A stretch of 64,000 nucleotides of DNA from [Eubacterium] saphenum. Its GTDB lineage: Bacteria > Bacillota > Clostridia > Peptostreptococcales > Anaerovoracaceae. The stretch is from contig SFHC01000002.1 in the NCBI GenBank assembly GCA_004555725.1, positions 62,001 to 126,000 on the forward strand. The letters run 5' to 3'. Each line of letters begins with the position of its first letter. The first letter of the stretch is position 1. This document shows positions 59,874 to 64,000 of the stretch, in pieces. The translations under genes were made by a program, and so were the position numbers. The notes under the pieces were generated by a model. It saw nothing but the letters and a program-made list of their open reading frames with translations, was not told where the DNA came from and did not search any database.

Positions 59874-62303
59874 TTACTTCAGAAAATCTTTCCAGAAACC
59901 ATTTCCGTTCTGGCGGCTTGCCTTTACGCGCCGATACGCTTCCATTTTTTGGTTGAACGCAGCTTTTGCCCTTGCGCGTCCTGACTTTGTCAGAAGAAGC
60001 CCGAGCAGTGTCGTCAGCTTATAAAAATAGCGGAACATGCACTCGGTAGCCAGCAGGAAAACAATCATCAGCGCCGCGCACTTCAGGTTCATCGGACTGA
60101 TTCCGAACAATTCATGATGCAGAAGAATCATCGAGAAAAATCCAAGCACCATGACGCCGATCATCGCCGCATGCAGAGTGTTCATCGGACGTGCCACGCG
60201 CGCCAGAATCAGGAACTCGCCCAGAGCGACCAGACCGGCTGAAGCCGTGGAAATGCTGGCCTGACTGATGTCCATAACCTGACCGAACAGCAGAAGCCCG
60301 CTGACGCTGAGGAATATTGTCACGCCGGCCGGAGTCGCCATTTTAAACGTATTCCCCAGAAAACTGCCCCGGATCTCACGATTATTCGGTTCCAGCGACA
60401 GCACAAAAGACGGAATGCCGATCGTGAACATGCTGATCAGCGTAATCTGAGACGGCTGAAGCGGATACTGAAATACACTGACCACGGAGAACATCGCCAG
60501 AAAAAACGAGAATATATTTTTTGTCAGGTACAGACTCGCTGTCTTGATGATATTATTGACAACGCGGCGGCCTTCTGCCACGACTTCCGGCATCCTCGAA
60601 AAATCGGAATCCATCAGAACAAGCTGCGCCGCATGAGAGGCCGCTTCGCTTCCGGACGCCATCGCAATCGATGTATCTGCGTCGCGGAGCGCAAGGATAT
60701 CATTGACACCGTCTCCGGTCATTGCGACTTTATGGCCTTTTTTCTGAAGCTGCTGCACGATCTGGCGCTTCTGGTCCGGTGTCACACGGCCGAACACTAC
60801 GGTATCCTCCGCCGCTTCTGCAATATCCCGCTCGTCTCGTAATTCACGCGCGTCTATATACCGCTCTGCGCCCTCGATACAGGCCTGTTTAGCGACTTCT
60901 GACACGGTAACCGGGTTATCGCCGGAAATTACTTTCACCTTCACTCCGTGTTCTGCAAAGTAACGGAATGTCTCCGGAGCCGCTTCGCGGATCGGATTCT
61001 GCAGCATGACGAGCGCGATCGGGTGAACATGGTGCAGCGTCTGTCCTTTTGGGGTTTCCGGAGTCACACCGAACACGAGCACACGGGCGCCTGTTTTTCC
61101 GCCCTCGTCCACACGGTCCTTCACCGGCGCGTACTGCTCTTCTGTCAGGACAAACTCCGGCGCGCCCAGGACCAGACTTCCCTCTTTATAAGTCATTCCG
61201 CTGTACTTGTACTTTGAAGAAAAACCACAAACATGATCCGGTTTTCTTCCGGAATTGATGGTGAATTTTTCCTTAATGGCAGACATCGTAATGTTGTCCG
61301 GATTCATTCCGACAGCAAGATCGCCCATCAGCGCCTCGGCTTCCTCCTCGGTCACATCGTCTCTCAGAAGCTGAAAATCACTGACTTTCATTTGATTTTC
61401 CGTGATCGTGCCGGTCTTATCCACACAGAGAACGTCGACCCTTGCCAATGTCTCTATGCAGCGCATGTTCTGTACCAGAACGTCCTTCTGCGCCAGCCTG
61501 AGAGCGCTGACAACCAGCGCCACGCTCGCCATCATATACAGCCCCTCCGGAACCATGCCCAGAACCGCTGCCACCATGGAAATCACACTGGCGCTGAATG
61601 CCTGATGCTGTACGATATACTGCTGATAGAAAAGAATTCCCCCGACCGGGATGATCAGAATTCCGATGATCAGAACCAGCCGGTCCAGAGACTTCACCAT
61701 GTCAGACCGGGAATCGTTCTTCTCCTGCCGTGTCGCTTCCATCGTCAGTTTAGACAGGTAAGAATCGCTCCCTACCGCGATCAGCTGCACCATCGCCTCG
61801 CCGGAAACCACAAAACTCCCGGACATCAGCGAGTCACCCTGACGTTTTTCTATCTCATCCGATTCTCCTGTCAGGAGCGATTCATTAACCGACAGCTCGC
61901 CGTCCAGAACCCTGGCGTCTGCCGGAATCTGCATCCCTGAATTCAGAAAAATCACATCATCCAGAACCAGTTCTTCTGCGCGCAGCTCTCTGCGTGTCCC
62001 GTCGCGCACCGCCTTTACCTTAGGCATCTTGTCAAAACGCAGATGATCAAGGATATTCTTGGAGCGGATTTCCTGCATAATGCCAATAACAGTATTGGCA
62101 ATCACAATCAGCATAAACGACAGATCCTTGAAGGAACCCACCATAATCAGCATGACTGCGAGAACCACAAAAATAAAATTGAAATACGTAAATATATTCT
62201 CCAGAACAATCTTTTTTACAGAATGAGTGGAGGTCTCTACTGGCGTATTGATCTTCCCGTGTCTGATCCGATCGCGAACCTGTTCAGACGTTAATCCCGG
62301 CAT
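59874..62303 (-). CDS. Cation-transporting P-type ATPase, CtpE/Ca2+-like
   Basis: An 809-residue pump with eight to ten membrane helices. The actuator domain has LLTGESDEIEK. The helix 4 motif is VPEGLYMMAS (PEGL as in Ca2+-type pumps), the phosphorylation site is CVDKTGTITE and the hinge is MTGDGVNDILALRDAD. N-terminal ENIFTYFNFIFVVLAV and VIGIMQEIRSKNILDHL resemble mycobacterial CtpE, a Ca2+ pump, rather than K+ or heavy-metal ATPases; no metal-binding N-terminal domain is present. A TetR-family gene lies upstream on the same strand with a palindrome between them, suggesting regulation. Confidence 0.92.
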   Translation of the reverse strand: MPGLTSEQVRDRIRHGKINTPVETSTHSVKKIVLENIFTYFNFIFVVLAVMLIMVGSFKDLSFMLIVIANTVIGIMQEIRSKNILDHLRFDKMPKVKAVRDGTRRELRAEELVLDDVIFLNSGMQIPADARVLDGELSVNESLLTGESDEIEKRQGDSLMSGSFVVSGEAMVQLIAVGSDSYLSKLTMEATRQEKNDSRSDMVKSLDRLVLIIGILIIPVGGILFYQQYIVQHQAFSASVISMVAAVLGMVPEGLYMMASVALVVSALRLAQKDVLVQNMRCIETLARVDVLCVDKTGTITENQMKVSDFQLLRDDVTEEEAEALMGDLAVGMNPDNITMSAIKEKFTINSGRKPDHVCGFSSKYKYSGMTYKEGSLVLGAPEFVLTEEQYAPVKDRVDEGGKTGARVLVFGVTPETPKGQTLHHVHPIALVMLQNPIREAAPETFRYFAEHGVKVKVISGDNPVTVSEVAKQACIEGAERYIDARELRDERDIAEAAEDTVVFGRVTPDQKRQIVQQLQKKGHKVAMTGDGVNDILALRDADTSIAMASGSEAASHAAQLVLMDSDFSRMPEVVAEGRRVVNNIIKTASLYLTKNIFSFFLAMFSVVSVFQYPLQPSQITLISMFTIGIPSFVLSLEPNNREIRGSFLGNTFKMATPAGVTIFLSVSGLLLFGQVMDISQASISTASAGLVALGEFLILARVARPMNTLHAAMIGVMVLGFFSMILLHHELFGISPMNLKCAALMIVFLLATECMFRYFYKLTTLLGLLLTKSGRARAKAAFNQKMEAYRRVKASRQNGNGFWKDFLK

Positions 62304-62362
62304 CCCCGTGCATCTTCCTTTCCGGAGCCGCAGCTCCCCAAACCTTCAACATGATTATCCGA

Positions 62363-62391
62363 ATACTAACACACGACCAATAATAAATCAA
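62363..62391 (-). promoter_or_regulatory. Promoter of the P-type ATPase gene
   Basis: On the minus strand: TTGATT (62391-62386), a 17-base spacer, TAGTAT (62368-62363), about 55 bases before the ATPase start. Confidence 0.5.
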
Positions 62392-62437
62392 CGCGTGCAT
62401 TCCCTGAGCTGCAGGGGTGCGCACGCGCTGTCACAGA

Positions 62438-62455
62438 CTCTGCAGTTCTGCAGAG
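62438..62455. promoter_or_regulatory. Palindrome between the TetR and ATPase genes
   Basis: CTCTGCAG-TT-CTGCAGAG: perfect 8-base arms, 47 bases upstream of the ATPase -35 box and 35 bases after the TetR stop. There is no T tract, so it is an operator candidate rather than a terminator. Confidence 0.4.
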
Positions 62456-62489
62456 CAATGCAATGGACATCCTAAATAAAACGATTCCG

Positions 62490-63038
62490 TTAAAATACCT
62501 TTGAAGCCAAAATCGCGAAGCGGCGTTTCATATGGTTGGCGTCAAAGTCATAATCTCTGAGGAAATACGTCATGATCAGTCCCAGGAAATCACCGATAAG
62601 CATGGTGCAGAGATTATGCTTCTCATCCGTGCTCAGCTCCGGATCCATGTTATCCTCCAGCATCTTGAGGAGCCCCTTGTACATTTCTTTTTCTTCATCC
62701 GTAACCAGCACTGTAGTAATCAGCTTGGTGGTCAGAACCGGATATTTACATGCATCATCGATCATCCGGTTCATCAGGCTCATGATCAGTTCCCGTCCCT
62801 CCAGACGCGAAGTCTCATAGTAATCTTCCAGATTCTGATACTCTTCATCAGCAAGCGCCAGCAGCAAGTCATTGATTGTCGGGAAATGATTGAAGATCGT
62901 CGTTCTTGACATTCCTGCTTCTTCCGCAATATCGTTAAACGTGGCTCTCTGCAGACCCTCTTTTTCAAACAGCGACTTCGCCGCATCCATAATCGCCTGC
63001 CTGTTTCTTGCTTTTTTCCCCCATACTCTGCTGCTCAT
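62490..63038 (-). CDS. TetR/AcrR-family transcriptional regulator
   Basis: A 182-residue regulator. The N-terminal helix-turn-helix region (KARNRQAIMDAAKSLFEKEG, then FNDIAEEAGMSRTTIFNHFPTINDLL) is classic TetR. The C-terminal ligand-binding part (about 60-182) is helical and not assignable to a ligand. GGGATGGAGC precedes the ATG. It is upstream of, and on the same strand as, the P-type ATPase gene, which it may control. Confidence 0.9.
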   Translation of the reverse strand: MSSRVWGKKARNRQAIMDAAKSLFEKEGLQRATFNDIAEEAGMSRTTIFNHFPTINDLLLALADEEYQNLEDYYETSRLEGRELIMSLMNRMIDDACKYPVLTTKLITTVLVTDEEKEMYKGLLKMLEDNMDPELSTDEKHNLCTMLIGDFLGLIMTYFLRDYDFDANHMKRRFAILASKVF

Positions 63039-63595
63039 GCTCCATCCCTTTCCGGTTTTCTTTCACCCTCGCAGAACATCACTGCTGCTCAGCAAGGCAG
63101 TCTGTCTTTTTCTGAAAGAACACCTCTTACAAACAAGTACTCCCATCTAACATAAAAATGAATACTTGCAGATACATCACATTTATCATTTATTAAATTC
63201 TCTCACAATTGAACGGATTTTACAACACTGAGTTGCGAAAATCATGTAAAATTCAAGAATCCGCCACATTTTTTCGTACTGAAGACACAACAATTCTGTT
63301 ACTCAAACAAAAATGAAAAAAATACCCCTGTGTACGCATATAATTATTCAACGATTATACGCCATTTTTATAATAATGTTCACGTCCCTGACGCTCCCGA
63401 TCGGTGATTATTTACTCACCCGCTCTCATCACGCCTGAAACATACCCCTCCAATCCAGATTTTCCGGCAATCCTGCCTCCAGGAACGACCATATTTTGCC
63501 GATAAATCCCGCAATACATACATACAATCATTCATTCTCCGGACCCTTAGAATGTTATGGCCGTGCATACAGGAAACACCGCGGCAGCATAAAAA
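63039..63595. other. AT-rich intergenic region between tetR-like gene and tyrS
   Basis: No gene is supported in about 560 bases. A spaced dyad CAAGTA (63134-63139) / TACTTG (63163-63168) lies about 100 bases upstream of the TetR-family start and could be an autoregulatory site. The right part has short ATAC/ATTC microrepeats only. Confidence 0.4.
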
Positions 63596-63617
63596 TGCGC
63601 GGCCATCCGGCCGCGCA
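63596..63617 (-). terminator. Terminator downstream of tyrS
   Basis: TGCGCGGCC (63596-63604) / GGCCGCGCA (63609-63617); on the minus strand it is followed by TTTTTATGC. Confidence 0.9.
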
Positions 63618-63649
63618 CATGTCATTCACATTCTGTCACCACAAAATGC

Positions 63650-64000
63650 CTATTTCAGCACAACTTTGATGACTTTCTTTTTACCTTTGCGCAGAATCAG
63701 AGATCCGTCCTCTTTGAATGCGTCTTCGCGGATCGCAGTCTTTGGATCGGTGATCTTCTCTCCGTTAATCGATACACCGCCCTGTTCTACACTTCTGCGC
63801 GCTTCGCTGTTGCTCGGAGCCAGTCCGACTTCCTTCAGCAAAGTCAGAACGCCCTTTCCTTCACCTTCAAATTCAGAGCGCTTCATCTCCGCCTTCGGCA
63901 GATTATCCGACATTGCGTCGCCTCCGAACGCGGAACGAGCCGCTTCCTGCGCCTCTTCTGCTGCCTGTTCTCCGTGCACCATCTTGGTAACCTCGTAAGC
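63650..64000 (-). CDS. tyrS: Tyrosine--tRNA ligase, C-terminal fragment
   Basis: The last 116 codons of a gene that starts beyond the right edge. AYEVTKMVHGEQAAEEA is the end of the TyrRS anticodon-binding helical domain. The remainder (VGLAPSNSEARRSVEQGG, VSINGEKITD, GKKKVIKVVLK) is the S4-like RNA-binding domain that closes bacterial TyrRS. The catalytic domain is outside the window, so this is recognised by its tail only. Confidence 0.93.
   Translation of the reverse strand, partial: AYEVTKMVHGEQAAEEAQEAARSAFGGDAMSDNLPKAEMKRSEFEGEGKGVLTLLKEVGLAPSNSEARRSVEQGGVSINGEKITDPKTAIREDAFKEDGSLILRKGKKKVIKVVLK

Noticed and set aside
63416..63625. 69-codon frame near tyrS
   Set aside because: It runs through the tyrS terminator and has no ribosome site.
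1..64000. CRISPR arrays, insertion sequences, prophage or integrative elements
   Set aside because: No spaced direct-repeat array, transposase, integrase or phage structural gene is visible anywhere in the window.

Overview
The window looks like chromosomal DNA of an anaerobic, fermentative Clostridia-class Bacillota. The evidence is a complete Rnf ferredoxin:NAD+ oxidoreductase operon, AdhE, Pta, formate-tetrahydrofolate ligase, a CBS/DRTGG pyrophosphatase, ECF vitamin S components, BlaI-type and MocR-type regulators, strong GGAGG ribosome binding sites and compact intrinsic terminators. Genus cannot be fixed from the sequence alone. No insertion sequence, prophage, integrase or CRISPR array is visible. 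Most genes lie on the minus strand.

Layout: 1-9.6 kb holds surE (start only), a sirtuin, a C39-like protein, a vitamin S component divergent from a MocR regulator, apbE back to back with a NusG-II/Gx-transporter pair, an M24 aminopeptidase and a CBS-type pyrophosphatase. 9.6-14.8 kb is rnfCDGEAB. 14.8-31.5 kb carries an Orn/Lys/Arg-type decarboxylase, cardiolipin synthase, serS, a large glutamine synthetase, a UPF0182/zinc-ribbon membrane cluster, a PIN-like protein, a DD-carboxypeptidase, an MBL-fold hydrolase, a NUDIX hydrolase and a MATE exporter. 31.6-37.7 kb is pta plus a one-carbon/folate block: fhs, then folT behind a recognisable THF riboswitch and terminator, then folC. 37.8-45.2 kb is a fermentation block: an alpha/beta hydrolase, a degenerate alcohol dehydrogenase copy, adhE, and, divergently, a fused HPr-D-lactate dehydrogenase. 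45.2-57 kb has an amino acid permease, a BlaI-like repressor, two identical tRNA-Lys genes, two two-component systems, an apparent structured RNA gene, and small metabolic genes. 57-64 kb has rpsI-rplM with a long structured leader, an NhaC antiporter, a Ca-type P-ATPase with a TetR regulator, and the end of tyrS.

Several genes fit one physiology. Rnf couples ferredoxin oxidation to NAD+ reduction and an ion gradient. ApbE would attach FMN to RnfG and RnfD. AdhE and the HPr-LDH fusion re-oxidise NADH to ethanol and lactate, and Pta feeds acetate/ATP formation. The most unusual object is the HPr-LDH fusion at 43728-45035. It keeps the phosphorylatable His15 of HPr but has Asp at position 46, where normal HPr has the regulatory serine. 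Other points of note are an AdhE-derived dehydrogenase without its metal ligands, a MocR regulator whose PLP lysine is serine, and a likely ncRNA at 51214-51480 with a perfect 10-bp long-range closing helix.
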